Shown: positions 26,716-35,160, counted from the first letter of the stretch. The stretch: 64,000 nt of DNA from Cyclobacteriaceae bacterium (GCA_028278225.1 JANQEU010000030.1:148944-212943), one strand, 5' to 3'. Numbers and translations: made by a program. The notes: generated by a model from the letters alone, not told the origin.

Positions 26716-28416
26716 CTATTGTCTATTGTAAAGAACTTCCCCGCCCACTATGGTCATATTAACGTTAATATCCAGAATTTCATTTTCCGGAATTACCATA
26801 AAATCCCTGTCTAAAACAGTGAAATCCGCAAGTTTTCCTACTTCAATCGAGCCTTTTATATCCTCTTCAAAAGCAGCGTAAGCGGCATCAATGGTATAAC
26901 TCCTCAAGGCTTGTTCCCTTGTCATTTTTTGCTCGGGTTCGTATCCGCTTGCAGGAGTCCCCTTGAGTGTCTTTCTGGAAACCGATGCATATAAGCTGGG
27001 AATCGGATTAATGGGCTCCACCGGAGCGTCTGTTCCATTTACAATTCTCGAACCCTGTTGCAGAAGTGTCTGCCATACGTAAGCTCCTTCAACAATACGT
27101 TCGCGGCCCAGTCGATCAATTGCCCAGGGCCGGTCGGAAGCCATGTGGATAGCCTGCATAGATGGTATAACATTCAAGGACGCAAAACGAGGAATGTCCT
27201 CAACGTTGATGTGTTGGGCATGTTCTACACGGAACCTGTGATCCCTGGTTTGCTCCGGGTAGGCGTTAATGGCCTTCTCGAAAAGGTCAAGTACCACCCT
27301 GTTCCCCCTATCCCCGATCGCATGGATACATACCTGAAATCCCGCTTCCGCAGCGCGCATTGTGACTTCATCCATAATTTCCACAGGTGTTACATTATGC
27401 CCAAACTTGCCTGGCGCATCACTGTATTCCTCAAGCAGCCAGGCCCCACGGGATCCAAGTGCCCCATCGGCAGCTTGTTTCACTGCCCGGATTGTGAGCC
27501 GGTTCTCGGGATCGATGATCGGCCCCTGGGCAAAACGCTCATACAGGAATGAAGTATCACCTCTCAACATGACGTACATCCGGATCTTCAATTCATCATT
27601 TGCCGCAAGTTCCTCAAGGATTTTAATGGTTCCCGAACCTGATCCAGCGTCCTGGAAGCCGGTCAATCCATTGGCAAGACAGGATTCAATCGCAAGCTTT
27701 GCGGCCTGAACGGCCCGTTCTTCCGTTTCCTGCGGGATTGATCCCCGTACCAGCCTTTGAGCCGTTTCGTTAAAGATGCCCGTAGGCTTACCATCCAACC
27801 CCAAAAAAACTTCCCCGCCTTCCGGCTGATCCGTTGATTCGGTAATACCTGCAATCTCCATGGCCTTGGCATTTGCAAGGCCGGCATGACCACTGGCATG
27901 ACCCAGCCATACAGGGTGGTTGGGCACTGCTTCACTCAAAAGATCATGAGTGGGAAATCCCCTGAACATTCCCTCGGGAGTGCTCACCCATTTGTCCTGG
28001 TGCCAGCCCCTGCCCAGCACCCATTCACCTTCGGGTATGTCCGCCGCTCTTTCCGCCACCGCTTCCACGATCTCCTCATAGCTTTCCATCGGCATCAGAT
28101 CAAGATTCAGAAGATTGTATCCAACACCCATAAAATGTGCATGGCCCTCAATGAATCCGGGATACATCGCCCCCTCTCCCAGGTCTATGACTTCAGTATC
28201 ACTTCCAATAAGTTTCGAAATATCCGCGGTTTTTCCAGTCGCCATTATTCTTTCTCCTTTGACCGCTACTGCTTCAACGATGCTGTTCCCGGAGTCTACA
28301 GTGTATATTTTTCCGCTTTTGATGACAAGGTCAGCATTTTCAACGGGTGTACATGCCACAAACGATAAGGTCAGGATGGCAAAAAAGAAAACCCGGTTTT
28401 TGATATTCATTTCCAT
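26716..28416 (-). CDS. Lipoprotein amidohydrolase, YtcJ-like (amidohydrolase family 3)
   Basis: A 566-residue protein with a lipoprotein signal (ends FVACTP). Metal-binding residues appear in the first HxH motif, PGFIEGHAHFMGVG, and in later His-containing motifs such as QVCIHAIGDRGNR and FRVEHAQHINVED. The KPTGIFNETA and NGTDAPVEP segments fit amidohydrolase family 3. Members cut amides or related bonds, often with unknown substrates. The start at 28416 has an in-frame ATG two codons later. It is divergent from rpsA. Confidence 0.85.
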   Translation of the reverse strand: MEMNIKNRVFFFAILTLSFVACTPVENADLVIKSGKIYTVDSGNSIVEAVAVKGERIMATGKTADISKLIGSDTEVIDLGEGAMYPGFIEGHAHFMGVGYNLLNLDLMPMESYEEIVEAVAERAADIPEGEWVLGRGWHQDKWVSTPEGMFRGFPTHDLLSEAVPNHPVWLGHASGHAGLANAKAMEIAGITESTDQPEGGEVFLGLDGKPTGIFNETAQRLVRGSIPQETEERAVQAAKLAIESCLANGLTGFQDAGSGSGTIKILEELAANDELKIRMYVMLRGDTSFLYERFAQGPIIDPENRLTIRAVKQAADGALGSRGAWLLEEYSDAPGKFGHNVTPVEIMDEVTMRAAEAGFQVCIHAIGDRGNRVVLDLFEKAINAYPEQTRDHRFRVEHAQHINVEDIPRFASLNVIPSMQAIHMASDRPWAIDRLGRERIVEGAYVWQTLLQQGSRIVNGTDAPVEPINPIPSLYASVSRKTLKGTPASGYEPEQKMTREQALRSYTIDAAYAAFEEDIKGSIEVGKLADFTVLDRDFMVIPENEILDINVNMTIVGGEVLYNRQ

Positions 28417-28511
28417 AAATCTTGAGTGGTTAGCAATTTTACGGGCAAGTTATTGATAAACTCGGTAAGTCCGCCAAAGAGATAAAACTATTGATATTCG
28501 ATGTGATTTAC

Positions 28512-28529
28512 CAAAGATATCTATCTTTG
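28512..28529. promoter_or_regulatory. Back-to-back promoter -7 boxes between amidohydrolase and rpsA
   Basis: Minus-strand TATCTTTG (28519-28512) and plus-strand TATCTTTG (28522-28529) abut, 2 bases apart, as an 18-bp near-palindrome. Each fits the Bacteroidota TAnnTTTG element. The -33 partners are weak. The plus-strand box is 115 bases before the rpsA start. Confidence 0.45.
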
Positions 28530-28643
28530 CGCCTCCATTCAGGTGAATGGTTGCCTGACCATATTTTCACGGGCAAATTGTTTAACCAGATTCGCGGTCT
28601 GTTGATCCGAAGGCTGCGATGTAAATAAGGATCAAACATAATC

Positions 28644-31109
28644 ATGTCAGAAGAAAAAAAAGAGGAGGTTCAGGAAGAGGTTGTTGACTCACAATCCGAA
28701 GAAAAATCAACTGAAGAAGCGCCTCAGGAAGACACCACTCAAAAGGAAGTTGAAAAGCAGGAAGAGTCCGATTCCGTGGTAGAAGCCAGTGAGAAGGCTG
28801 ATGATACAGGGGAAGAAACAAAAGAAGAAGAAGAGGCTGAAAAGGAAGGCGCAAAAGATGAGGCTCCTGAGGAGCCTGTAACAGCAGAAGCTCAAGCGGA
28901 AGAAGCGGAGGAAGAGAAAGTAGAGGAAGAAAAAGCGGAAGAACAGAAAAAAGCCGCACCAAAAGCATCCGGAGAATCAAAGAAAGAGGCAGAAACTTTG
29001 GAAGACGATGATCTGGACTTTGAGGATGATGGTGGTTTCGGAGACGAGTACTCCGACGAGGATCGAAAGAAAATGGAAGCCATGTACGAGGCTACCCTGA
29101 CGGAGATCAATGAAAAAGAAGTCATTAAGGGACGGGTTGTTGGTATAACAGACAGGGATGTAATCGTTAACATCGGTTTCAAATCGGATGGATTAGTGGC
29201 CTTATCAGAATTTCGTGATGTCGCTGACCTGAAAGCCGGGGATGAGGTGGAAGTATATATAGAGGAGCAGGAGAATGCAAGCGGGCAACTGATCCTGTCA
29301 AGAAGGAAGGCAAAGATTGTAAAGGCCTGGGAGCAAATACAGGAGGCATTTGATAAAGACCTTGTGATTGACGGAATGGTCAAAAGAAGGACCAAAGGAG
29401 GACTGATAGTAGATATTTACGGAGTAGAAGCTTTCCTTCCGGGGTCCCAGATAGATGTCAAGCCTATTCGGGATTTCGATGTGTTTGTGGATAAGAAGAT
29501 GGAAGTGAAGGTTGTGAAGATCAACTACACAAATGACAACGTGGTAGTTTCCCACAAAGTCCTAATCGAAAAAGACCTTGAGAAGCAGAAGGCCGAGATT
29601 TTGAATAACCTTGAAAAAGGCCAGGTACTGGAAGGTGTAATCAAGAACATGACCAATTTCGGTGTATTCATTGATCTTGGAGGTGTAGACGGCCTGCTTC
29701 ATATTACCGATATTTCCTGGGGACGGATCAATCACCCTGAAGAAGTCCTGAAATTAGATGAGTCTGTAAACGTTGTTGTGCTTGATTTTGACGATGACAA
29801 GAACAGGATCTCACTGGGCATGAAGCAGCTTACGGCTCATCCATGGGATTCCCTAGATGAGAAAATCGAGATCGGCTCAAAAGTCAAAGGCAAGATTGTA
29901 AATGTTGCTGACTATGGCGCATTCCTCGAGATCATCCCGGGTGTGGAAGGGCTGATCCATGTAAGTGAGATGTCCTGGTCACAACACCTTAGAAATCCAC
30001 AGGATTTCATGGGTGTAGGTGATGAAATGGAAGCCGTTGTGCTTACAATTGATCGTGAAGAGCGCAAAATGTCCCTGGGCATCAAACAACTCACGGAAGA
30101 TCCCTGGACCGGTCAGGACCTGCTGACCAAATATGCCGTGGGAACGAAGCATAAAGGTGTGGTCCGAAACCTTACTAACTTCGGTCTCTTCATCGAGCTG
30201 GAAGAAGGTATAGACGGACTGGTTCACGTTTCCGACCTGAGCTGGACAAAGAAGATCAAGCACCCTTCCGAGTTTGTGAAGGTTGGTGACGAGTTGGAGG
30301 TAGTGGTAATGGAGCTTGATACTGAAAATCACAGACTGGCACTTAGCCACAAGCACCTCGAAGAAAATCCATGGGATACTTTTGAAACCGTATTTACACG
30401 GGGGTCGGTACATAAATGTACAGTCATCACCAAAACGGATAAGTCAGCGATCCTGGAATTACCTTACGGCCTTGAAGGACAATGTGCCGTGAGAAATCTG
30501 GCAAAGGAAGACGGATCGATGGCAAACGAAGGTGACACCCTTGAGTTCAAGGTGATTGAATTTTCGAAAGATGAAAAGAGGATCATCCTTACGCATACGG
30601 GAACATGGAAGGAAGTCGAAGAAGTCACCAGGAAGAAAAAGCCTCCCAAAGGCAATACACTTTCAAAGATCAACCAGGAAGTTGAAAAGTCTACGCTAGG
30701 CGACCTGGCTGCATTGACAGCGCTGAAGGAACAAATGGAGGGTGATAAGGAACCGGCAGCTAAGGCCGCTAAGCCCAAAGCTGAAGCAAAGACGGAAGCC
30801 GAGAAGCCTAAAGCTGAAAAAGCTCCGGCTAAGAAGGCCGCGGCAAAAAAGGAAGAGGCCGCAGAAGATAAAGCTGTTGAGAAGGAAGTAGCAGAAGAGA
30901 AGCCTGCTAAAAAAGCAGCTGCCAAAACCAAGAAAGCTGCGGATGCGGAAGAGGAGAAAAAGCCGGCACCCAAGAAGACCGCCAAAGCTGAGAAAGAGAC
31001 GGAAGAGAAAAAGGCGCCAAAGGCTGCTGCCAAAAAGACAACTGCTACGGCGAAGAAGAAAGCTGAAAAAAAGGAAGACACTCCTGACAAAGAGGAGAAG
31101 TCTAAATGA
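28644..31109 (+). CDS. rpsA: 30S ribosomal protein S1 with long charged extensions
   Basis: An 821-residue protein. A very acidic N-terminal extension (about 1-135, rich in Glu) precedes six S1 RNA-binding domains (about 145-630) with the usual start GVIKNMTNFGVFIDLGG and GLLHITDISW motifs. A lysine- and alanine-rich tail of roughly 150 residues follows (KKAAAKKEEA-type, histone H1-like). S1 binds mRNA at the ribosome; Bacteroidota depend on it because Shine-Dalgarno sequences are rare. The first two S1 domains are divergent, as in other S1 proteins. The tail is unusual in length, though low-complexity tails are seen in several Bacteroidota nucleic-acid proteins. Confidence 0.93.
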   Translation: MSEEKKEEVQEEVVDSQSEEKSTEEAPQEDTTQKEVEKQEESDSVVEASEKADDTGEETKEEEEAEKEGAKDEAPEEPVTAEAQAEEAEEEKVEEEKAEEQKKAAPKASGESKKEAETLEDDDLDFEDDGGFGDEYSDEDRKKMEAMYEATLTEINEKEVIKGRVVGITDRDVIVNIGFKSDGLVALSEFRDVADLKAGDEVEVYIEEQENASGQLILSRRKAKIVKAWEQIQEAFDKDLVIDGMVKRRTKGGLIVDIYGVEAFLPGSQIDVKPIRDFDVFVDKKMEVKVVKINYTNDNVVVSHKVLIEKDLEKQKAEILNNLEKGQVLEGVIKNMTNFGVFIDLGGVDGLLHITDISWGRINHPEEVLKLDESVNVVVLDFDDDKNRISLGMKQLTAHPWDSLDEKIEIGSKVKGKIVNVADYGAFLEIIPGVEGLIHVSEMSWSQHLRNPQDFMGVGDEMEAVVLTIDREERKMSLGIKQLTEDPWTGQDLLTKYAVGTKHKGVVRNLTNFGLFIELEEGIDGLVHVSDLSWTKKIKHPSEFVKVGDELEVVVMELDTENHRLALSHKHLEENPWDTFETVFTRGSVHKCTVITKTDKSAILELPYGLEGQCAVRNLAKEDGSMANEGDTLEFKVIEFSKDEKRIILTHTGTWKEVEEVTRKKKPPKGNTLSKINQEVEKSTLGDLAALTALKEQMEGDKEPAAKAAKPKAEAKTEAEKPKAEKAPAKKAAAKKEEAAEDKAVEKEVAEEKPAKKAAAKTKKAADAEEEKKPAPKKTAKAEKETEEKKAPKAAAKKTTATAKKKAEKKEDTPDKEEKSK

Positions 31110-31124
31110 TAAAAGTTTTGATTG

Positions 31125-31154
31125 AAAGTGGGGGAACTTCCTCCGCTTTTAATT
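31125..31154 (+). terminator. Possible weak terminator after rpsA
   Basis: A 10-bp stem with two G-T pairs, AAAGTGGGGG (31125-31134) and CCTCCGCTTT (31140-31149), followed by TTAATTG. The U-tract is short, so this is tentative. Confidence 0.5.
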
Positions 31155-31156
31155 GT

Positions 31157-31164
31157 TAAGTTTG
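31157..31164 (+). promoter_or_regulatory. Candidate -7 box (TAAGTTTG) for tRNA-Cys
   Basis: TAAGTTTG matches TAnnTTTG. It lies 59 bases before the tRNA-Cys gene. A perfect 18-bp palindrome sits directly downstream, near the expected transcription start. Confidence 0.45.
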
Positions 31165-31172
31165 AAAAGACT

Positions 31173-31190
31173 GTTCGGTCCGGACCGAAC
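31173..31190. repeat. Perfect 18-bp palindrome upstream of tRNA-Cys
   Basis: The 18 bases at 31173-31190 (GTTCGGTCC and its exact complement) read the same on both strands with no loop. They lie between rpsA and tRNA-Cys, right after a candidate -7 box. It could be an operator or a mobile-palindrome remnant. Confidence 0.6.
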
Positions 31191-31222
31191 GTCGGTGCAG
31201 CCGGACGAAAACAGGAAAATTT

Positions 31223-31293
31223 GGTTCCGTGGCCGAGTGGCTAGGCAGAGGTCTGCAAAACCTTTTACGGCGGTTCGAGTCCGCCCGGAACCT
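31223..31293 (+). tRNA. tRNA-Cys (GCA)
   Basis: A 71-base cloverleaf: acceptor GGTTCCG with CGGAACC, D arm starting GCCGAGTGG, anticodon stem GAGGT/ACCTT around loop CTGCAAA (anticodon GCA), T arm GGCGG-TTCGAGT-CCGCC, discriminator T. CCA is not encoded in full. All stems pair. Promoter and terminator signals flank it. Confidence 0.95.
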
Positions 31294-31297
31294 CCCC

Positions 31298-31325
31298 AAG
31301 GATTGCCTTTGCGCAATCCTTTTTT
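31298..31325 (+). terminator. Rho-independent terminator after tRNA-Cys
   Basis: A 9-bp stem, AAGGATTGC (31298-31306) with GCAATCCTT (31313-31321), a 6-base loop and a T tract at 31322-31325. It lies 4 bases past the tRNA end. Confidence 0.8.
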
Positions 31326-31359
31326 GTTGAATAGTATGGATTCGAACCCTGGGCAGGGC

Positions 31360-31566
31360 GGTTCGAATCCGACGCAGGAGGATCATGAGAGGCAGAGCGC
31401 ATGGAAAGGCGTATGAATAATCCGCCTGGAACCTCTAAATACAGGAAGAGCCCGGAATATTTTTGGGCTCTTTTTTATTGTTAAAGGGCAATTTTAATAG
31501 GCGGATCATAAGGGCTTAAAGCGCAGGTTGGGCGCATGAATAATCCGCCCGGAACCTCCATGAATC
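31360..31566 (+). repeat. Two degenerate tRNA-Cys-like 3' copies downstream of tRNA-Cys
   Basis: The tRNA 3' part (T arm plus acceptor, CCGCCCGGAACCTCC at 31281-31295) recurs at 31421-31435 (CCGCCTGGAACCTCT) and at 31545-31559 (CCGCCCGGAACCTCC). Each copy is preceded by ATGAATAAT in place of the normal T loop and by a poorly matching upstream 45 bases (31379-31440 and 31501-31566 resemble one another). They do not fold as functional tRNAs. A terminator (31447-31476) lies between them. Confidence 0.7.
31447..31476 (+). terminator. Rho-independent terminator between tRNA-Cys-like fragments
   Basis: A perfect 7-bp stem, AGAGCCC (31447-31453) with GGGCTCT (31465-31471), and a T-run at 31472-31476. 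The 31110-31860 stretch carries no protein gene apart from these RNA features and palindromes. Confidence 0.7.
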
Positions 31567-31740
31567 AAATCGTGAGAGCAATCCGCAATAAGAAAATGAA
31601 GCTTGCTTCAATTTTCGAAATGAAGGATTGCCGCAGACCGCCAAGGATGCTGCCATTTGATTTTGACTTTAGGTGAGGATGGATCACCGAAGGTAATCCG
31701 CATCAATTTCCAGAACTAGTAAAGACAACTGACAATTCAA

Positions 31741-31772
31741 CTCCGTGGTCTGTGGCGCCACAGACCACGGAG
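31741..31772. repeat. Perfect 32-bp palindrome
   Basis: The 32 bases at 31741-31772 are self-complementary; each arm reads CTCCGTGGTCTGTGGC. A related arm recurs at 31789-31800. A diverged copy (33861-33891, CTCCAAGATCCGTGGCACC...) lies downstream of the AlkD gene, and a partial one lies at 32897-32918. This looks like a small dispersed palindrome family. Confidence 0.65.
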
Positions 31773-31860
31773 AAGGAGAAGGGCAAGGAGGACCACGGAG
31801 AAGAAAAAAATAATTCCTTACATTTCAGACAGAGATTAACTCAACCCAAATTACACCTCA

Positions 31861-32232
31861 ATGGAAAAGCAATACAACTACGTAACGAAACTTGACATCA
31901 AATACGATCACCTTCAACTTGTTGATATTCCGAAACTAGTGGCGGAATGCACCGACAAGTGGTTTAACCAAACATTGACGAAAGTGAACGATAGTGTCGT
32001 AAGACTCGGGATCGTTGAAGGAGAGTATCACTGGCACAAACATGATAATGACGATGAATTCTTCTTTGTGCTTGACGGTCAATTACAAATCGATCTCGAA
32101 GATCAGACCATTGAATTGAACCCCGATCAGGGAGTCACCATACCGAAAGGCGTTCTCCATCGGCCTAGGGCACCAAAGAAAACAATAATGTTGATGGTGG
32201 AGACAGCGGCTATCCAACCCACGGGAGACTAA
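31861..32232 (+). CDS. Cupin-domain protein
   Basis: A 123-residue single-domain cupin. Conserved metal-ligand motif 1 is visible as HWHKHDNDDEFFFVLDG (the H-x-H...E-x6-G arrangement), and motif 2 is replaced by IPKGVLHRPRAP with a His. Cupins of this size bind small metabolites or metals, often for redox or isomerase chemistry or regulation. Nothing in the flanking genes hints at a substrate. It stands alone between tRNA-related repeats and a lipoprotein. Confidence 0.8.
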   Translation: MEKQYNYVTKLDIKYDHLQLVDIPKLVAECTDKWFNQTLTKVNDSVVRLGIVEGEYHWHKHDNDDEFFFVLDGQLQIDLEDQTIELNPDQGVTIPKGVLHRPRAPKKTIMLMVETAAIQPTGD

Positions 32233-32395
32233 CTCCACATTTCTTCAAGACCGTCTGAAACTAAACTTGCAACTCATTTTTTCTACGTTCGGAATGGTTA
32301 TAATTATTTTCTGCAACATCTATTAACTTTTCAGTTGCGTTGAACGAAAACCCGTAATTCCGTGTCCTTTAAACTCAAATACCATAACCGGACCA

Positions 32396-32890
32396 ATGAG
32401 GACCTTATACTTACTTATAATCGTCATCCTCAGCACCAATTGTACTCACAGGGTTGTTCGCATGGGATACCAGAAAAGTGAACCAGTCCCCCGGGACTGC
32501 GAGGCAGTGATTAGCAGGCAGGATCCAATTACTGAATTTTCAGGCGACAAAGTTGGCCAGGTGAAACTTGGCCTGGGTGTATTTACCTGGTCATGCAACG
32601 AGAAGGATGCGTTGGAAACATTGAGGGAAGAGGCTTGTGCCCAAAATGCAGGCCTGATCCAAATTACCTACGAAAAGAGACCCAGTATGTGGAATGCCTG
32701 TTACAAGTGTAAGGCAGAATTATACCGCAATTCCTCTGTGGCTTTTTCACCCGATGGGGCCTATTATTCTCCGGGTGCAATTCAAACCCGGGTAAAGGAA
32801 GACTCGAAGAAATTAAGAGCCAACACAACTGTTGGAATTGTCACCGGTGCTTTTCTGGGAGGTATCGTCGGATTTTTAAGTACTTTTTAG
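32396..32890 (+). CDS. Small lipoprotein with C-terminal glycine-rich helix
   Basis: A 164-residue protein with a lipoprotein signal (ends LSTNC). The mature part has several Cys residues, with two close pairs (TWSCNEKD ... EACAQN and ACYKC), and a C-terminal glycine-rich hydrophobic segment (VGIVTGAFLGGIVGFLSTF), which could insert in a membrane. I do not recognise the family with certainty. It may be a distant DUF4156-type protein. The upstream gap (32233-32395) contains no ORF I can support. Confidence 0.6.
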   Translation: MRTLYLLIIVILSTNCTHRVVRMGYQKSEPVPRDCEAVISRQDPITEFSGDKVGQVKLGLGVFTWSCNEKDALETLREEACAQNAGLIQITYEKRPSMWNACYKCKAELYRNSSVAFSPDGAYYSPGAIQTRVKEDSKKLRANTTVGIVTGAFLGGIVGFLSTF

Positions 32891-32924
32891 AACCGACTCC
32901 CTGGTCCGTGGTGCGGAGGTCAAA

Positions 32925-32953
32925 CTCAATGGTGAGGACCACCGTCCATTGAG
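32925..32953. repeat. Hairpin after the lipoprotein gene
   Basis: CTCAATGG (32925-32932) pairs with CCATTGAG (32946-32953). There is no T-run, so it is not a classical terminator; it contains AGGACCACCG, which resembles the arm of the 32-bp palindrome family. Confidence 0.4.
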
Positions 32954-33069
32954 AGAATAGTGCGGCGCATTGAGATATTTAACTTCTCCCCCACTATATT
33001 TATATTGATATGAAGCCATTATGTTGCACAAGTGCAATGTGATGGTTTGTTGGCAGTAACAGAAAAATT

Positions 33070-33777
33070 ATGACAACAAAAGAAATTCTAACGGAGCTTC
33101 AGGAATATGGAGATGAACCAACCAGGAACACTCTAATAAAACACGGAGCAAAAGAGCCACTTTTTGGAGTTAAGGTTCAGGACTTAAAGAAAATCCTGAA
33201 AAGAACAAAGAAGAACCACGAACTGTCTTTAGAACTGTATGCTACTGGAAATTCTGATGCAATGTACTTGGCAGGATTGATGGCAGATGAAAAACAAATA
33301 ACAAAAGAGCAATTAACAGATTGGGTGGAGAAAGCATATTGGTCCTATTTAAGTGAATACACGGTTCCCTGGGTTGCTGCTGAAACTGAATTTGGCTTTG
33401 AACTGGGATTAACCTGGATTAATTCCAAAGCAGAGGGAATTGCTTCTGCCGGATGGTCAACATTAGCGTATTATGCAGCAGTGAACGAGGATGACCACCT
33501 TGATATTGGGATGTATAAAAAATTGCTAGATAGGGTCGCCATAGATATTCATAGGGCAAAAAACAGGGTGAAATACACGATGAATGGTTTTGTAATATCA
33601 GTTGGGACTTACGTCAAAAATTTAACTGAAAAAGCGACGGAAGTAGCGGAGAAAATAGGAGTTGTGGAAGTGGATATGAACGGCACGGCATGTAAGGTCC
33701 CGTTTGCCAGGGATTATATTCAAAAGGTAATAGATAAACAACGAGTAGGGAAGAAAAGGAAAACGGCCAGGTGTTAA
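33070..33777 (+). CDS. DNA alkylation repair-like protein (AlkD family, HEAT repeats)
   Basis: A 235-residue all-helical protein. Helical repeats carry FGVKVQDLKKILKRTKK near the N-terminus, then ELYATGNSDAMYLAGLMADEKQ and ASAGWSTLAYYA. This is the layout of AlkD glycosylases, HEAT-like proteins that remove 3- and 7-alkylpurines from DNA. Members of the group also include non-catalytic relatives (AlkC/AlkF). The catalytic Asp of AlkD could not be assigned by eye. The neighbours are unrelated. Confidence 0.75.
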   Translation: MTTKEILTELQEYGDEPTRNTLIKHGAKEPLFGVKVQDLKKILKRTKKNHELSLELYATGNSDAMYLAGLMADEKQITKEQLTDWVEKAYWSYLSEYTVPWVAAETEFGFELGLTWINSKAEGIASAGWSTLAYYAAVNEDDHLDIGMYKKLLDRVAIDIHRAKNRVKYTMNGFVISVGTYVKNLTEKATEVAEKIGVVEVDMNGTACKVPFARDYIQKVIDKQRVGKKRKTARC

Positions 33778-33784
33778 AAAAACC

Positions 33785-33802
33785 ACACCTCACCAAAGGT
33801 GT
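33785..33802 (-). terminator. Possible terminator of the minus-strand helical-repeat gene
   Basis: ACACCT (33785-33790) pairs with AGGTGT (33797-33802). On the minus strand a GG and then a run of T follow. Short stem, so only tentative. Confidence 0.4.
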
Positions 33803-33900
33803 CCAAAAAGTTAAAATCGACGGATTCCTTCCTCCGATAAATATTGTGTGGGGATCCAAACTCCAAGATCCGTGGCACCACAGATCACGGAGAAGGGATT

Positions 33901-34941
33901 TCATTTCTGCATCGCGTTCTTGAAATGGTTGAGCACGTATAATGCAAAAAAAGTCACCCATTTGCTGGGCTTACCTTTTTCCTCCACATCCGCGAGCATT
34001 TTACCATTCAGTGAATTCTCCAGTATCCACCTCCCATCATCTGTGCCTTTCTTTGCAATAATATCCAGGGGTTTTTCAAGGGAATCTGACATACCGGCAT
34101 TTACACGGGCCAGTGCATACATGGACTCAAGGATGTCTGAATTATAATGCAACGGAAATCCGAATTTCATCCAGCCTGGTTTCGGCTTTCGATCCCCCAA
34201 TCCTTCCGTGAACAAAAAATCCTCTTTCCTTTCGCTGATCCAACCTTTCACGGTCTGGCCTTTAGGTAGTTCGGTCCGTTTTGGAGCCTGTTTCAGTATT
34301 TTTTGCCACTGCCGGTTATTACCCGGCACATAGTTGTGAACTTCCCAGGATACCAATTCTTTTGAAAGCATGTCCATCGCTTCCTGCATGACGGAAGATT
34401 GCTTTGGAATGAGTCCGAAGCATAGCAACTGCTTTGGTATACTCATGTGACAACGTGACAGCAGGCTATACTCCATGACCTCACAATCCACGCCCCGATC
34501 CTTCACAATGCGTTCCGCAAGATTCTCCGTTTCCCGTTTTACCACGGGATGATCCCCAAAACCCAGCCGGATAAAAGCTGCCAGCATATTTGCCGTAAGA
34601 CATTGGCCACCTCGTTTATGTATCCATTTCCGTTCTTCGATCGTTTCGAGTGTTCCATCACGAATCCGGGGATCATTCCCATTTGCCAGGAACTGTCCCA
34701 GGAAAATGATCTGCCAGTACTTGCCTGTGTACTTCCAGTAGGCTTTTTCTCCTCCATTCCAGAACTCATCACTCTTTTCCAGTATCGCCTTCGTAACTTC
34801 ATAGTCCATCAGATCCTGCTTTGCCAATCTGACTTCCTCAGAATTTTCGGCCTCTCCAAGCAGCTCAGTCATCGTCAGGTATCGAACAGGAGGGTTGTCC
34901 TTTTCCAGAAGCCAGTCCACGGTCTTTTGTTCAATGACCAT
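33901..34941 (-). CDS. Helical-repeat (alpha/alpha-toroid-like) protein of unknown function
   Basis: A 346-residue cytoplasmic protein with no signal peptide. The repeats of helical pairs resemble prenyltransferase or terpenoid-cyclase-like alpha/alpha toroids (motifs GGQCLTANMLAAFIRLGFGDHP, DCEVMEYSLLSRCHM, YNSDILESMYALARV). No DxDD or QW box of true cyclases is visible, so enzyme function is not supported. Such proteins occur widely as conserved hypotheticals. The upstream gap (34942-35160) contains the barrel-gene promoter. Confidence 0.6.
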   Translation of the reverse strand: MVIEQKTVDWLLEKDNPPVRYLTMTELLGEAENSEEVRLAKQDLMDYEVTKAILEKSDEFWNGGEKAYWKYTGKYWQIIFLGQFLANGNDPRIRDGTLETIEERKWIHKRGGQCLTANMLAAFIRLGFGDHPVVKRETENLAERIVKDRGVDCEVMEYSLLSRCHMSIPKQLLCFGLIPKQSSVMQEAMDMLSKELVSWEVHNYVPGNNRQWQKILKQAPKRTELPKGQTVKGWISERKEDFLFTEGLGDRKPKPGWMKFGFPLHYNSDILESMYALARVNAGMSDSLEKPLDIIAKKGTDDGRWILENSLNGKMLADVEEKGKPSKWVTFFALYVLNHFKNAMQK

Positions 34942-35128
34942 ATCAGTAAGGATTTAATCCTGGAGTTAATCAATTGATCCCAGAAAAACTATGACAGGAG
35001 TCAGTAGATAGACCAAATCGCAAGGTTTTAATTATGATGTCAAATGAATCGACACTTTAAGCGTTTTAGATCCGGACAATCCTGATGTTTTCGATGGGAT
35101 CCGTCAGCTTAGAATGTAAACTTGCTGC

Positions 35129-35136
35129 TACCTTTG
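35129..35136 (+). promoter_or_regulatory. Candidate -7 box (TACCTTTG) for the PorG-like gene
   Basis: TACCTTTG fits TAnnTTTG and is 25 bases before the GTG at 35161. Its position favours that start over the TTG at 35122. Confidence 0.5.
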
Positions 35137-35160
35137 GTAAACTCAGTTAAATTTGAGACT

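Noticed and set aside
28642..28980. Minus-strand Leu-rich open frame over the rpsA start
   Set aside because: It is the antisense of the acidic low-complexity head of S1.
31153..31416. Plus-strand open frame across tRNA-Cys
   Set aside because: It runs through a well-formed tRNA gene and repeats, so it is not a protein.
31741..31772. Palindrome read as a Rho-independent terminator
   Set aside because: There is no T-run on either side, so it is described as a repeat.
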